Assembly: GCF_000429405.1 (NCBI RefSeq)
Contig: NZ_AUBU01000002.1
Span: 62,001-126,000, forward strand
Reading direction: 5' to 3'
Source of the DNA: Algoriphagus marincola DSM 16067
GTDB taxonomy: Bacteria; Bacteroidota; Bacteroidia; Cytophagales; Cyclobacteriaceae
Length of the DNA: 64,000 nucleotides
Shown: positions 21,472-32,600 of the stretch, piece after piece
Numbering within the stretch: the stretch's first letter is position 1
Layout of the letters: each line of letters begins with the position of its first letter
The notes under the pieces: model-generated
Databases searched by the model: none
Seen by the model: only the letters and a program-made list of their open reading frames with translations
Told to the model about the DNA's origin: nothing
Program-made: the position numbers and the translations under genes

Positions 21472-22791
21472 ATGAAAAAGTTTATTTCGACAGTTAAGAA
21501 TATCTTTTCAATCGAAGACCTTCGGGTGAGAATTCTCAATACGGTTGGGTTCCTAATTATTTTCCGATTAGGTTCCTTTATCGTTTTACCTGGTGTTGAC
21601 CCCTCTAAGTTGGGTGGTCCTCAGGAGGGTATTTTCGGTTTGATTGATACGTTTCTAGGTGGTGCTTTTAGTAATGCATCCATCTTCGGATTGGGTATCA
21701 TGCCCTACATCTCTGCTTCCATCGTGTTGCAGCTTTTGACTGTCGGAGTACCCTATTTTCAGAAGATGCAAAAAGAAGGTGAATCTGGTCGTAAAAGAAT
21801 CAATCAGATAACCCGAGTTTTGACAATTCTGATCACTATTGCTCAAGGTATCGGTTACGTTACTGCTACTATTTTGCCGACAGGCGCAGTTATGGTAAGT
21901 ACCGGATTGTTCATGTTCAGTTCATTGGTATTGCTTTCTGCAGGTACTATGTTCTGTATGTGGTTGGGAGAGAAGATTACTGAAAAGGGAATTGGTAATG
22001 GTATTTCCATGCTGATCATGATCGGTATCATCTCTAGATTCCCAGGTGCAATTATCGCCGAGGTTCTTGAAAAGGGGTCTTCTGGATTACTACTGCTATT
22101 GATCGAAGCTGCCGTACTCTTCTTTGTAGTTGTAGGTGTAGTGGCATTGACAGAAGCTACACGTAGAATTCCTGTACAATACGCAAAGCAAGTTGTAGGG
22201 GGTAAGGTATATGGAGGACAGCGGCAGTACATTCCTATCAAGGTTAATGCTTCTGGTGTGATGCCAATTATCTTTGCCCAGTCATTGATGTTTGTTCCTG
22301 CCTTGATTGCTCAGATTTGGGCTGGCGAGAGTGATATTGCCAATTACATAGGTACTACCTTCTCTGATTTTACTTCTTGGCAGTACAATCTTGTATTCGC
22401 AGTGATGATCATCGTCTTTACTTTCTTCTATACCGCTATTACAGTTAATCCTGAGCAAATAGCTGAAGACATGAAGAGAAATGGAGGTTTTGTACCTGGT
22501 ATCAAGCCTGGTGCGCCTACCTCTGAATTCATCGATGGTATCATTTCTAAGATTACGCTTCCAGGTTCTATCCTTTTAGCTGTAGTTGCCATTCTTCCTG
22601 CTCTTGCGATCATCGCAGGTGTTGGTGGTGAGTTTGCGCAGTTTTATGGAGGTACATCACTCCTGATTATGGTAGGCGTGATTATGGATACGCTTAGACA
22701 GATTGAGAGTTATCTGCTAATGCGTCACTATGAAGGAATGATGAAGAGCGGTAATATGAAGAACAACGCTTCGAATTACCAAGTAGCTTAA
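21472..22791 (+). CDS. secY: Protein translocase subunit SecY
   Basis: A 439-aa integral membrane protein, the pore subunit of the Sec translocon in the inner membrane. Ten hydrophobic segments can be followed. The plug and TM2 region includes FGLIDTFLGGAFSNASIFGL and GIMPYISASIVLQLL, and the family signature TEATRRIPVQYAKQVVGG is present, followed by the cytosolic loop with KVNASGVMPIIFAQS. Its place after rplO is conserved. map follows 1 nt after the stop. Confidence 0.98.
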   Translation: MKKFISTVKNIFSIEDLRVRILNTVGFLIIFRLGSFIVLPGVDPSKLGGPQEGIFGLIDTFLGGAFSNASIFGLGIMPYISASIVLQLLTVGVPYFQKMQKEGESGRKRINQITRVLTILITIAQGIGYVTATILPTGAVMVSTGLFMFSSLVLLSAGTMFCMWLGEKITEKGIGNGISMLIMIGIISRFPGAIIAEVLEKGSSGLLLLLIEAAVLFFVVVGVVALTEATRRIPVQYAKQVVGGKVYGGQRQYIPIKVNASGVMPIIFAQSLMFVPALIAQIWAGESDIANYIGTTFSDFTSWQYNLVFAVMIIVFTFFYTAITVNPEQIAEDMKRNGGFVPGIKPGAPTSEFIDGIISKITLPGSILLAVVAILPALAIIAGVGGEFAQFYGGTSLLIMVGVIMDTLRQIESYLLMRHYEGMMKSGNMKNNASNYQVA

Positions 22792-22792
22792 C

Positions 22793-23566
22793 ATGATTCA
22801 TTATAAAACCTCTGAGGAGGTTCAAAAGATAAAAGAGAGTGCTGATATCTTGGCGAAAGCCCACGGGGAAGTAGCCAAGCATGTCAAAGTAGGGGTAAAG
22901 ACCTCTTACTTAGATAAAATTGCTGAGGAGTTTATCAGGGATCATCAAGCCGTTCCTTCTTTCAAAGGTTATGGCGGTTTCCCTGCTTCACTCTGTATTT
23001 CTGTGAATGAAGTAGTAGTTCACGGATTTCCCAGCGAGTATGAATTGAAAGATGGCGATATAATCTCGATAGATTGTGGAGTCTTTCACCAAGGTTTTCA
23101 TAGCGATTCCGCTTATACGTATCCCGTAGGTGAAGTATCATCCCCAGTCTTAGATTTATTGCGCGCCACCAAAGATTCATTATATCTGGGAATTGAAAAG
23201 GCAGTTTTTGGCAATCGTATTGGAGATATTGGGAATGCCATTCAGAAGTTTGTAGAGGCCAAAGGTTATACCGTCGTTCGCGAGCTGGTGGGACATGGTC
23301 TAGGAAAGAATCTTCATGAAGCACCTGAAGTCCCTAATTATGGCAAAAAAGGTAGTGGTCCATTGCTTAAAGACGGCATGGTCATAGCTATCGAACCGAT
23401 GGTCAATCTTGGTACACGAAATATCGTGCAAGAACGAGATGGTTGGACTATTCGGACTGCCGATCGAAAGCCGTCAGCACATTATGAGCATACGGTTGCG
23501 ATCTTTGAAGATCGTACAGAAATATTGACTTCGCATAAGTACATAGAAGAGAACTATAAATTCTAA
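22793..23566 (+). CDS. map: Methionine aminopeptidase, type I
   Basis: A 257-aa cytosolic metalloprotease that removes the initiator methionine. The dinuclear metal ligands are recognisable in [19 protein letters not shown] (two Asp), [18 protein letters not shown] (His), AIEPMVNLG (Glu) and the final [11 protein letters not shown] (Glu). It lacks an N-terminal zinc-finger extension, so type Ia. Placement between secY and infA is common. Confidence 0.97.
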   Translation: MIHYKTSEEVQKIKESADILAKAHGEVAKHVKVGVKTSYLDKIAEEFIRDHQAVPSFKGYGGFPASLCISVNEVVVHGFPSEYELKDGDIISIDCGVFHQGFHSDSAYTYPVGEVSSPVLDLLRATKDSLYLGIEKAVFGNRIGDIGNAIQKFVEAKGYTVVRELVGHGLGKNLHEAPEVPNYGKKGSGPLLKDGMVIAIEPMVNLGTRNIVQERDGWTIRTADRKPSAHYEHTVAIFEDRTEILTSHKYIEENYKF

Positions 23567-23567
23567 T

Positions 23568-23786
23568 ATGGCTAAACAAACTTCAATCGAACAGGACGGT
23601 ACTATTATCGAGGCCTTGTCCAACGCGATGTTTAAAGTAGAGCTGGAAAATGGACATCAGCTCATTGCACACATATCTGGAAAGATGAGGATGAATTATA
23701 TCAAGATCCTTCCAGGTGACCGGGTTAAGCTGGAGCTTTCTCCATACGACCTTTCAAAAGGCAGAATTGTATACAGATATAAGTAA
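23568..23786 (+). CDS. infA: Translation initiation factor IF-1
   Basis: A 72-aa OB-fold factor that blocks the A site during initiation. It shows [39 protein letters not shown] and [16 protein letters not shown], the standard C-terminus. One nucleotide separates it from map. A stem-loop lies just after its stop. Confidence 0.98.
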   Translation: MAKQTSIEQDGTIIEALSNAMFKVELENGHQLIAHISGKMRMNYIKILPGDRVKLELSPYDLSKGRIVYRYK

Positions 23787-23788
23787 AA

Positions 23789-23825
23789 GCAATAAAGTCT
23801 GGCCTCAAACCAGGTTTTATATTGC
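23789..23825 (+). other. Stem-loop between infA and rpmJ
   Basis: GCAAT (23789-23793) pairs with ATTGC (23821-23825) and, after a 2-nt bulge, AAAGTCTGG (23794-23802) pairs with CCAGGTTTT (23810-23818, two G-U pairs), leaving a 7-nt loop. No T-run follows (CCTTAAAAAAAC), so it is not a classical terminator. It could be an mRNA control structure or a processing site upstream of rpmJ-rpsM-rpsK-rpsD-rpoA-rplQ. Confidence 0.55.
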
Positions 23826-23849
23826 CTTAAAAAAACAACTAATAAGCAT

Positions 23850-23966
23850 ATGAAAGTAAGGGCATCTATCAAAAAGAGAAGCGCTGACTGTAAGGTGATC
23901 AGAAGAAAAGGAAAGCTTTACGTCATCAACAAAAAGAATCCTAAGTTTAAACAAAGACAAGGTTAA
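23850..23966 (+). CDS. rpmJ: 50S ribosomal protein L36 (zinc-free form)
   Basis: A 38-aa L36 read directly: ATG at 23850, TAA at 23964-23966. The sequence begins [20 protein letters not shown] and ends NPKFKQRQG. Only C14 of the usual C-C-C-H zinc site is present; the position of the third cysteine is Asn27. This makes it the zinc-independent (C-) type. It lies in the normal place before rpsM. Confidence 0.96.
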   Translation: MKVRASIKKRSADCKVIRRKGKLYVINKKNPKFKQRQG

Positions 23967-23970
23967 GATT

Positions 23971-24348
23971 ATGGCTAGAATTGCAGGTGTAGATATACCA
24001 GACCATAAGCGAGGCGAAATCGGGCTTACCTATATCTTCGGTATCGGTAGAAGCTCAGCCAGAGCGATCCTAAGTAAAGCTGGAATTTCCTTTGACAAGA
24101 AGGCTGGCGAATGGGATGACGACGAGTCCACTACTATCCGAAATATCATTTCGGAAGAATTCCGGACTGAAGGTGTTTTGAAATCTGAAGTTCAACTGAA
24201 CATCAAGCGATTGATGGATATCGGTTGCTACAGAGGCTTGAGACACAGAAAAGGCCTTCCTGTGCGTGGTCAAAAGACCAAAAACAACGCCAGAACAAGA
24301 AAGGGTAAGCGTAAAACTGTTGCTAACAAGAAGAAGGCAACTAAATAA
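23971..24348 (+). CDS. rpsM: 30S ribosomal protein S13
   Basis: A 125-aa S13 that forms bridges with the 50S subunit. It starts [20 protein letters not shown], has [19 protein letters not shown] (helix-hairpin-helix) and the C-terminal [20 protein letters not shown], with a lysine-rich tail that reaches towards tRNA. Complete. Confidence 0.98.
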   Translation: MARIAGVDIPDHKRGEIGLTYIFGIGRSSARAILSKAGISFDKKAGEWDDDESTTIRNIISEEFRTEGVLKSEVQLNIKRLMDIGCYRGLRHRKGLPVRGQKTKNNARTRKGKRKTVANKKKATK

Positions 24349-24363
24349 AACCTGAATTAGATT

Positions 24364-24762
24364 ATGGCTCAGAAAAGAAACGATAAATCGAAAGGTAAAA
24401 AGCGAGTTGTAAAAGTTGAAGCAGTAGGCCAGGCTCATATCAAAGCCTCATTCAACAATATCATCATCTCCATTACCAACAATGCTGGACAAGTGATCTC
24501 TTGGGCGTCTGCCGGTAAAATGGGATTCAGAGGTTCGAAGAAAAACACTCCTTATGCTGCGCAAATGGCCGCTCAAAATTGCGGACAAGTTGCTTATGAC
24601 TTGGGAATGAGAAAAATTGAGGTCTTTGTCAAAGGTCCTGGTTCCGGTCGTGAATCAGCTATTCGTACGTTGCAAAATGTGGGATTGGATGTGACTACCA
24701 TTATCGACGTGACTCCTATGCCACATAACGGTTGTAGACCTCCTAAGCGTAGACGAGTTTAA
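24364..24762 (+). CDS. rpsK: 30S ribosomal protein S11
   Basis: A 132-aa S11 of the 30S platform. Recognised from [40 protein letters not shown] and the end [18 protein letters not shown]. It has a lysine-rich N-terminus, as usual in this phylum. rpsD follows after 18 nt. Confidence 0.98.
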   Translation: MAQKRNDKSKGKKRVVKVEAVGQAHIKASFNNIIISITNNAGQVISWASAGKMGFRGSKKNTPYAAQMAAQNCGQVAYDLGMRKIEVFVKGPGSGRESAIRTLQNVGLDVTTIIDVTPMPHNGCRPPKRRRV

Positions 24763-24780
24763 TTTTAAAAAAGAAAAAGA

Positions 24781-25389
24781 ATGGCTAGATATACAGGTCC
24801 TAAATCCAAGATCGCCAGAAAATTTGGCGAGCCTATCGAAGGGCACAGCAAAGCACTTCAGAAGAAAAACTATCCTCCTGGACAGCACGGAAGAGGTAGA
24901 AGAAAGAAACAATCTGAATACGCAATCCAGCTTGCTGAAAAGCAGAAAGCAAAATACATCTATGGTGTATTGGAGCGTCAATTCGCCAAAATGTTTGACA
25001 TCGCATCTCGTAAGGGCGGTATCACCGGTGAAAACCTTCTTCAACTCCTAGAGGCAAGACTTGACAACACAGTCTACAGAATGGGAATCGCTCCTACTCG
25101 TAGAGGTGCAAGACAGCTTGTTTCTCACAAGCATATCCTTGTGAATGGTGAGGTGGTAAATATTCCGTCTTACTCATTGAAGCCTGGAGACGTGGTTTCA
25201 GTACGTGAGCGTTCGAAATCTCTTGAAGCTATCACGAGTAGCCTTGCTGGCAACTCTGGTGCGCAGAGATACTCTTGGCTTGAGTTTGATAAGCCTACTT
25301 TGACGGGTAAGTTTGTTAGCATCCCTGTTCGTGACGATATTCCTGAGAATATCAAAGAACAGCTGATCGTCGAACTTTACTCTAAGTAA
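24781..25389 (+). CDS. rpsD: 30S ribosomal protein S4
   Basis: A 202-aa S4, primary assembly protein and part of the mRNA entry helicase. The N-terminal region has no cysteines, so it is the zinc-free type. The S4 RNA-binding domain reads [20 protein letters not shown] and [19 protein letters not shown]. In E. coli S4 represses the alpha operon; a comparable target here is not proven, although a stem-loop lies upstream at 23789-23825. Confidence 0.98.
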   Translation: MARYTGPKSKIARKFGEPIEGHSKALQKKNYPPGQHGRGRRKKQSEYAIQLAEKQKAKYIYGVLERQFAKMFDIASRKGGITGENLLQLLEARLDNTVYRMGIAPTRRGARQLVSHKHILVNGEVVNIPSYSLKPGDVVSVRERSKSLEAITSSLAGNSGAQRYSWLEFDKPTLTGKFVSIPVRDDIPENIKEQLIVELYSK

Positions 25390-25425
25390 TATTTCCTATT
25401 TTCAGCATAAAACAACGAACAATAT

Positions 25426-26415
25426 ATGTCCATATTAGCATTTCAAATGCCCGAGAAAGTGGTAATGGAGAAAGCCGATGACTTCCATGGCCTCTTCACT
25501 TTTAAGCCACTAGAAAAAGGGTATGGAGTTACTATCGGTAACGCTCTGAGAAGGATATTGCTTTCTTCGCTGGAGGGTTATGCCATCACTTCCATCAAGA
25601 TTCCTGGAGTGGTGCATGAGTTTTCTACCATCGAAGGTGTAGTGGAAGATGTGACCGACATTATTTTGAACCTGAAGCAGGTGCGTTTCAAGAAAGTTCA
25701 CGAAGCTTTTGACGGAAAAATCACTGTGGAGGTAAAAAACCAGTCTGTCTTCACTGCTGGGGACATTGCCAAGTTCACCTCTTCTTTTGAGATCTTGAAT
25801 CCGGATTTGGTAATCTGTCACATTGACGAGTCCAAAACTTTCGAAATTGAACTCACTATCGAAAAGGGTAGAGGATACCTACCTGCTGAAGAGTCCAAAC
25901 CAAAGGAGCAAGTTTTCGGTCAAATCGCAATCGACGCCATCTTTACACCGATTAAGAATGTAAAGTATAGTGTAGAAAATACGCGAGTTGAGCAGAAGAC
26001 TGACTTCGAAAAACTAATCTTGGAAGTTTCTACAGATGGATCTATCCACCCTGAGAAAGCACTTCAAGAATCTGCTAAAATTCTGATTCAACACTTCATG
26101 TTGTTTTCTGACCAGACCATGGTTTTGGATTCAACAGGAATTGCTGAGCCAGAGCCAATTGATGAGGAATTCCTTCACATGCGTAAGCTTCTTAAAACTT
26201 CATTGAGTGATCTTGACCTTTCTGTTAGAGCATTCAATTGTCTCAAAGCAGCTGACGTGAAGACCTTGGGTGATCTTGCTAAGTTGGAAATTTCTGACAT
26301 GATGAAATTCAGAAATTTTGGTAAGAAGTCACTTGCAGAATTGGAGCAGTTGATCCAAGACAAAGGTTTGACCTTTGGGATGGATATTTCAAAGTATAAA
26401 CTTGATGAAGAATAA
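25426..26415 (+). CDS. rpoA: DNA-directed RNA polymerase subunit alpha
   Basis: A 329-aa alpha subunit. The N-terminal dimerisation domain has [20 protein letters not shown], and the C-terminal domain has [20 protein letters not shown] and [19 protein letters not shown], the helix-hairpin-helix motifs that touch UP elements and activators. Length is normal. It is transcribed with rpsD and rplQ, 36 nt and 5 nt away. Confidence 0.98.
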   Translation: MSILAFQMPEKVVMEKADDFHGLFTFKPLEKGYGVTIGNALRRILLSSLEGYAITSIKIPGVVHEFSTIEGVVEDVTDIILNLKQVRFKKVHEAFDGKITVEVKNQSVFTAGDIAKFTSSFEILNPDLVICHIDESKTFEIELTIEKGRGYLPAEESKPKEQVFGQIAIDAIFTPIKNVKYSVENTRVEQKTDFEKLILEVSTDGSIHPEKALQESAKILIQHFMLFSDQTMVLDSTGIAEPEPIDEEFLHMRKLLKTSLSDLDLSVRAFNCLKAADVKTLGDLAKLEISDMMKFRNFGKKSLAELEQLIQDKGLTFGMDISKYKLDEE

Positions 26416-26420
26416 ATAAA

Positions 26421-26987
26421 ATGAGACACGGCAAGAAATTCAACCACCTTGGAAGAAAGGCAGCCCACAGGAAAGCAATGCTCTCCAATATGGCCACGTC
26501 CTTGATTCTTCACAAGCGTATCTCTACCACGCTTGCAAAGGCTAAAGAATTAAAAAAATACGTAGAGCCTCTTATCACGAGAGCAAAAGAAGATACTACT
26601 CACAATCGTCGAGTTGCATTTTCTTACCTTAAAAATAAGGATGGTATCAAAGCACTATTTGGTGAAGTAATCGCGAAAGTGGGTACTCGTCCAGGTGGTT
26701 ATACTAGAATCATCAAAACTGGATTTCGTCTTGGTGATAACGCTGAGATGTGTATCATCGAATTGGTTGACTTCAATGAGCTAATGTTGAAAGACAGCAA
26801 GCCAGCTAAGAAGACTACTAGAAGATCTCGTAGAGGTTCAGGTTCTAAGGTTGCTGAAACTGCATCTGCAGCTCCAGCGGCTGAGAAGAAGGAAGTAGCT
26901 CCAGCAGCTGAAACTTCAACTGAAGAGTCTACAAACGAGGCAGATGATGCTTCTAATGAGTCAAATGAAGAATCTGAGAAAAACTAA
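26421..26987 (+). CDS. rplQ: 50S ribosomal protein L17 with acidic C-terminal tail
   Basis: A 188-aa L17. Residues 1 to about 124 are the normal fold ([20 protein letters not shown], then [20 protein letters not shown]). From about residue 125 there is a low-complexity extension: a basic segment ([14 protein letters not shown]) and then an Ala/Glu/Ser-rich acidic tail ending [10 protein letters not shown]. Tails of this kind are known in Bacteroidota L17; no function is established. Last gene of the ribosomal block, followed by a terminator. Confidence 0.97.
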   Translation: MRHGKKFNHLGRKAAHRKAMLSNMATSLILHKRISTTLAKAKELKKYVEPLITRAKEDTTHNRRVAFSYLKNKDGIKALFGEVIAKVGTRPGGYTRIIKTGFRLGDNAEMCIIELVDFNELMLKDSKPAKKTTRRSRRGSGSKVAETASAAPAAEKKEVAPAAETSTEESTNEADDASNESNEESEKN

Positions 26988-27010
26988 ATGGTTGATCTCT
27001 GAATATAATT

Positions 27011-27041
27011 AAAGGATTGGACGTTAGTTCAATCCTTTTTT
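27011..27041 (+). terminator. Intrinsic terminator after rplQ
   Basis: AAAGGATTGGAC (27011-27022) pairs with GTTCAATCCTTT (27027-27038; one G-U) across a GTTA loop and is followed by T to 27042. It ends the spc/alpha transcript 24 nt after the rplQ stop. Confidence 0.94.
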
Positions 27042-27076
27042 TATGCCCATAGATTCCTCACCTTCTCAGAAATATT

Positions 27077-27084
27077 TAACTTTG
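27077..27084 (+). promoter_or_regulatory. -7 element of the carA promoter
   Basis: TAACTTTG matches TAnnTTTG exactly. The ATG of carA lies 16 nt after it, so the leader would be about 10 nt. No TTTG is present at the 19-nt spacing upstream. Confidence 0.65.
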
Positions 27085-27100
27085 GCCAATCCTTCACATC

Positions 27101-28198
27101 ATGATAAAAAAGAAAGCTACCCTATTACTTGCAGATGGAACAATTTTCCATGGCTCGCTGATCGGAAATCCAGGTACAAATGGTGGAGAAATTTGCTTCA
27201 ACACCGGTATGACTGGATATCAAGAAATTTATACCGACCCATCCTACACCGGACAGGTGATTGTGACCACTACCTCCCATATTGGGAATTACGGTGTCCA
27301 TAATGAAGAAGTAGAATCAGACCACCCAACGATTGGTGGTATTGTGGTGAATAGTTTTTCCGAGATCTACTCTAGACTAGATGGTCATGGTTCGTTGCAG
27401 GACTATTTGGTTTCCAATAGCATTACCGGAATTGCAGATATTGATACCAGAAAGCTCGTGAGGCATATCCGTTCTCAGGGGGCGATGAATGCTATCATTA
27501 GTTCTGAGTATGAAGGAGATTTGGAAGGTCTTAAAGCTGAATTAGAAAAGCTTCCAGATATGAATGGACTGGAACTTTCCTCTCAAGTCTGTACAAAGGA
27601 ACCTTACTTTTTTGGCAATGAGGATGCTCCTATCCGCGTTGCGTGTCTGGATTTCGGAATCAAAAAGAATATTCTTCGAAACCTCGCTTCGCGTGGTGTC
27701 TACTGCAAGGTTTTCCCCGCTAAAACATCGCTAGCCGAAATGGAGACTTGGGCACCTGATGCATACTTCCTATCCAATGGACCTGGTGATCCTGCTGCTA
27801 TGGATTATGCAGTGGAAACTGTTAAGGATGTTTTGGCTACGAATAAGCCTGTCTTTGGGATCTGCCTTGGACATCAATTGCTTGCAGAAGCGGTGGGAAT
27901 TTCTACATTCAAGATGCACCATGGTCATAGAGGCATCAATCATCCGATTAAGAATCTCTTTACAGGGAAAAGTGAAATTACCTCTCAAAACCATGGTTTC
28001 AATATCGTAAGAGAGGACGCCGAAAAACATGCAGAAGTTGAAATCACACATGTTCATCTGAATGATAATACCGTGGCTGGGATTAAGCTTAACAACAAAC
28101 CCGCTTTCTCTGTACAGTACCACCCCGAGTCTTCTCCGGGACCCCATGATTCTCGCTATCTTTTCGATGACTTTATCGCATTAATCAATAAAAACTAA
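27101..28198 (+). CDS. carA: Carbamoyl-phosphate synthase small subunit
   Basis: A 365-aa glutaminase subunit that delivers ammonia to CarB for carbamoyl phosphate, the precursor of pyrimidines and arginine. The N-terminal small-subunit domain starts TLLLADGTIFHGSLIG with PSYTGQVIVTT. The class I glutamine amidotransferase triad is C255 in FGICLGHQLL and H341 and E343 in QYHPESSPGPHDS. carB is not in the window, so the two subunits are unlinked here. eno follows 18 nt after its stop and may be co-transcribed. Confidence 0.98.
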   Translation: MIKKKATLLLADGTIFHGSLIGNPGTNGGEICFNTGMTGYQEIYTDPSYTGQVIVTTTSHIGNYGVHNEEVESDHPTIGGIVVNSFSEIYSRLDGHGSLQDYLVSNSITGIADIDTRKLVRHIRSQGAMNAIISSEYEGDLEGLKAELEKLPDMNGLELSSQVCTKEPYFFGNEDAPIRVACLDFGIKKNILRNLASRGVYCKVFPAKTSLAEMETWAPDAYFLSNGPGDPAAMDYAVETVKDVLATNKPVFGICLGHQLLAEAVGISTFKMHHGHRGINHPIKNLFTGKSEITSQNHGFNIVREDAEKHAEVEITHVHLNDNTVAGIKLNNKPAFSVQYHPESSPGPHDSRYLFDDFIALINKN

Positions 28199-29500
<1,302 letters not shown>

Positions 29501-29557
29501 TTCTAACAAGTAATTTCCCTCTCCAGTAAATATTGCTAGGAGGTGGCTTAACAAGAA

Positions 29558-29586
29558 AAAAGACGGCTTTTTTGCCGTCTTTTATT
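29558..29586. terminator. Bidirectional terminator between eno and the convergent propeller gene
   Basis: AAAAGACGGC (29558-29567) pairs with GCCGTCTTTT (29574-29583) around a T6 loop. T-rich sequence follows on the + side and an A-run precedes it (T-run on the - strand), so it can serve both eno and the gene ending at 29646. Confidence 0.9.
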
Positions 29587-29645
29587 TTACCCCAAGTCCC
29601 TTAAAATTCTTCAAGTACTGGAATAATAGATGCCCGAGCTTTTCA

Positions 29646-32600
29646 TTAGTTGTCCAATCCATCAATGGGTGGTGCACCCAATGCTCTTACCCTAGCAGCA
29701 AGTGCAGGGATTGTATTTCCATTCATCTGCTCCAACTCGGCCTTAATTGGAGCAAATTCTGTTTTACCAGCTTCAAGAGCTCCTTTTTGCATGCCTGTTG
29801 GACCATAAGTTCCTGTTGCTCCACCGTATGCAGCATAGAGTCTATCAGTGACTGTTGGTGCTTTATTGTCCTGTAGCTCTCGCTTAGCCAGGTTTCCATT
29901 CATTTTGCTTTCCAGCATTTTCAAATCCATCTCAGCTTCGTGGAGATCCTTGACCAAAGCTGCATCCATTTTTTCAGACCTGCTGACGGCCACTTGCATT
30001 GCCTGAACTTGCTTGAGAGCTTTCTCCAGGTCGGATTCAGCCAAAGTCAATTCGTTGGCAAATTCACTTATCTCAGCTCGGAAGGCTTTTATTTCAGAAA
30101 GACTCTTACCAGGAAGGGCACCCTCACGAAGAGGTTTTACTTCGAAAGAGACGGGGGCTCCCATCGGGGTTATTTCCCCATCCTTGTAGGCTATTAATTT
30201 GGCAGAGTAAGTGCCAGGCAAGGCCATCATTCCACCAAAACCTCCTGCTCGAAGACGGTCTGGATCAATGACTCCCTGACTTGCCATCGTCAGATCCCAA
30301 GTCATTCTATGAATGCCGGTAGCATTTTTTGCCTTCACCCGTTGTACAAAGTTTCCATCGGTATCATAAATCTCAAGGTGGACCTCTGGAGCTTTTTCCA
30401 TCATCTCTGCTTCAATAGCATCAAAGCCAGGGAAAGGTATCGAGGCATCACCCATTTCTTTTTCGGCCTTCTGTCGATCGGCCTTTAGGGTACTCATACC
30501 TTCTTTGATAAAATAGGTGAAAGTAACCCCAAACTCAGGATTTGGAGCTGACCAATAGTCGTCACCCATATATCGTACAGCGTTTTTGGGTACGTACCAA
30601 TAGCCATCTCTAGGAGTGAAAAGTTGTGCTTCCTGATCCAGCATCTCCTCTGAGATTTCTCTCAAGGCACTGTAATCATCCAACACGAAGAAGCCTCTTC
30701 CAAATGAAGCTCCTACCAGATCATTTTCTCTACGCTGTATAGTGATATCTCTGAAAGAAATGGTCGGTAAGCCACCATTCAGCTCCATCCATTTTCCTCC
30801 TCCATTGATGGAAAAGTAAACCCCAAATTCGGTTGCCAAGAATAGAAGCCCTTCTTTCTCATGATCCTGCACGATTCTCCAAGTAAGTAGGGGAGTAGGG
30901 AGTCCATTTGTAATCAAAGTCCAGCTAGCCCCATAGTTGGTGCTCTTTGCGACATAAGGCTTGAAATCGCCTTCCTTATGATTATCTAAGACCACATAGA
31001 CTGTGGCTTCATCAAATAAATCCGCACGGATATCGTTTACAAAGGCATTTTTAGGAACGCCAGGGATGCTACTGACAGGCACTTTGTTCCAGTTTTCTCC
31101 ACCATCTGTGGTGTATTGAATCAGTCCATCGTCCGTACCTGCATAAAGGACATCGGGATTGATTGGGGATTCACCAAGCGAAGAAATAGTGCTGAATTCA
31201 GACATAGCATACATATCCCAGGCATGATCCCAACTTTGATTTTTACCCATGATGGGCTCAGTAATTCGATCCCTTCCGGTCGTAAGATCTCCGGAAATCG
31301 CCGTCCAGGAATCTCCTCGATCTGTGGATTTCCAGACTCTTTGCGAAGCAAAGTAAATGGTGCTAGGTACATGCTGACTTGGCAAAATCGGAGAATCCCA
31401 GTTGAAACGCTCTTCCCCTTCATTCGGTCCAGGCTGTGGCTGGATGTATACCGATTCACCAGTGATTCGATCCAGACGATGTAGGTAGCCTTGCTGAGAC
31501 TCAGCATACCCGATATCAGGATTACCGGGCTCTACAGCAGACTGATGACCGTCACCACCCAGCACTCTTGACCAGTGGGCATTGCGAATTCCATTTTCAT
31601 CGTCTGTTCTGGAAGGGCCTCCATGGGATCCGTTGTCTTGTGTACCTCCATAGACATTGTAGAAAGGTGCCGCATCATCCACAGCCACTTTATAGTATTG
31701 CGTCACCGGCAGATTTTTAATGTATCTCCAAGATTTGGTGCCGTCTAGGGTCTCGTAAATACCGCCATCTGTACCCAAAAGCATAAAGTCAGGCTCATCG
31801 GCAATGAAATTCAAGGAATGACTATCTGAGTGAGTAGCGTCAGTGTTCAAAAGAGCAAAGGTTTTTCCATGATCGTAGGAAACCTGCATGCGAACATCGA
31901 TCAAGTAAATCGCACCGAAGCGATGTGGGTCTGCAATTAGTTCCTGATAGTAGTGAGGACCAGTAGCTCCAGATACGGTATCTGACATTTTTGTCCAGGA
32001 AGCGCCTTGATTGGTACTCAAGAATACCCCGCCGGTTCTTCTAATCAATTCAATCGCAGCATATACATAATCTGGGTTTTGAGGGCTTATCGCCAAACCG
32101 ATTTTTCCTTTGATTCCTCCAGGAATACCATTAGTCAATTCGGTCCAGGTTTTTCCTCCATCTGTCGATTTGTGAACTCCAGATTTAGGTCCGCCGCCAA
32201 GATATCCGGCTACCGTTCTGTGTCTTTGCCAAGTGGCAGCATACACGACATCAGGATTTATTGGGTCGATCACGGCATCTGCTACTCCTGTCCATTCCTC
32301 ATCTCCGAGAGTCTTTTCCCAAGTTCTCCCCCCATCCTCGGAGCGATAGAATCCACGATCTCCACCGCTACTCCAAAGTGGACCCTGAGAGGCAACTAGG
32401 ATTACGTCTGAATTTTCGGGATGAACGATGATTTTTCCAATGTGCTGCGAATTCTTCAGTCCCATATTTTTCCAAGTGGATCCACCGTCTTCGCTGAGGT
32501 AGACCCCATCCCCGAAAGAGATGTGTCGACCGCCGTTGTTTTCCCCGGTTCCCACCCAAACACGGTTAGGGTTGACAGGATCAATAGTGACACAGCCAAT

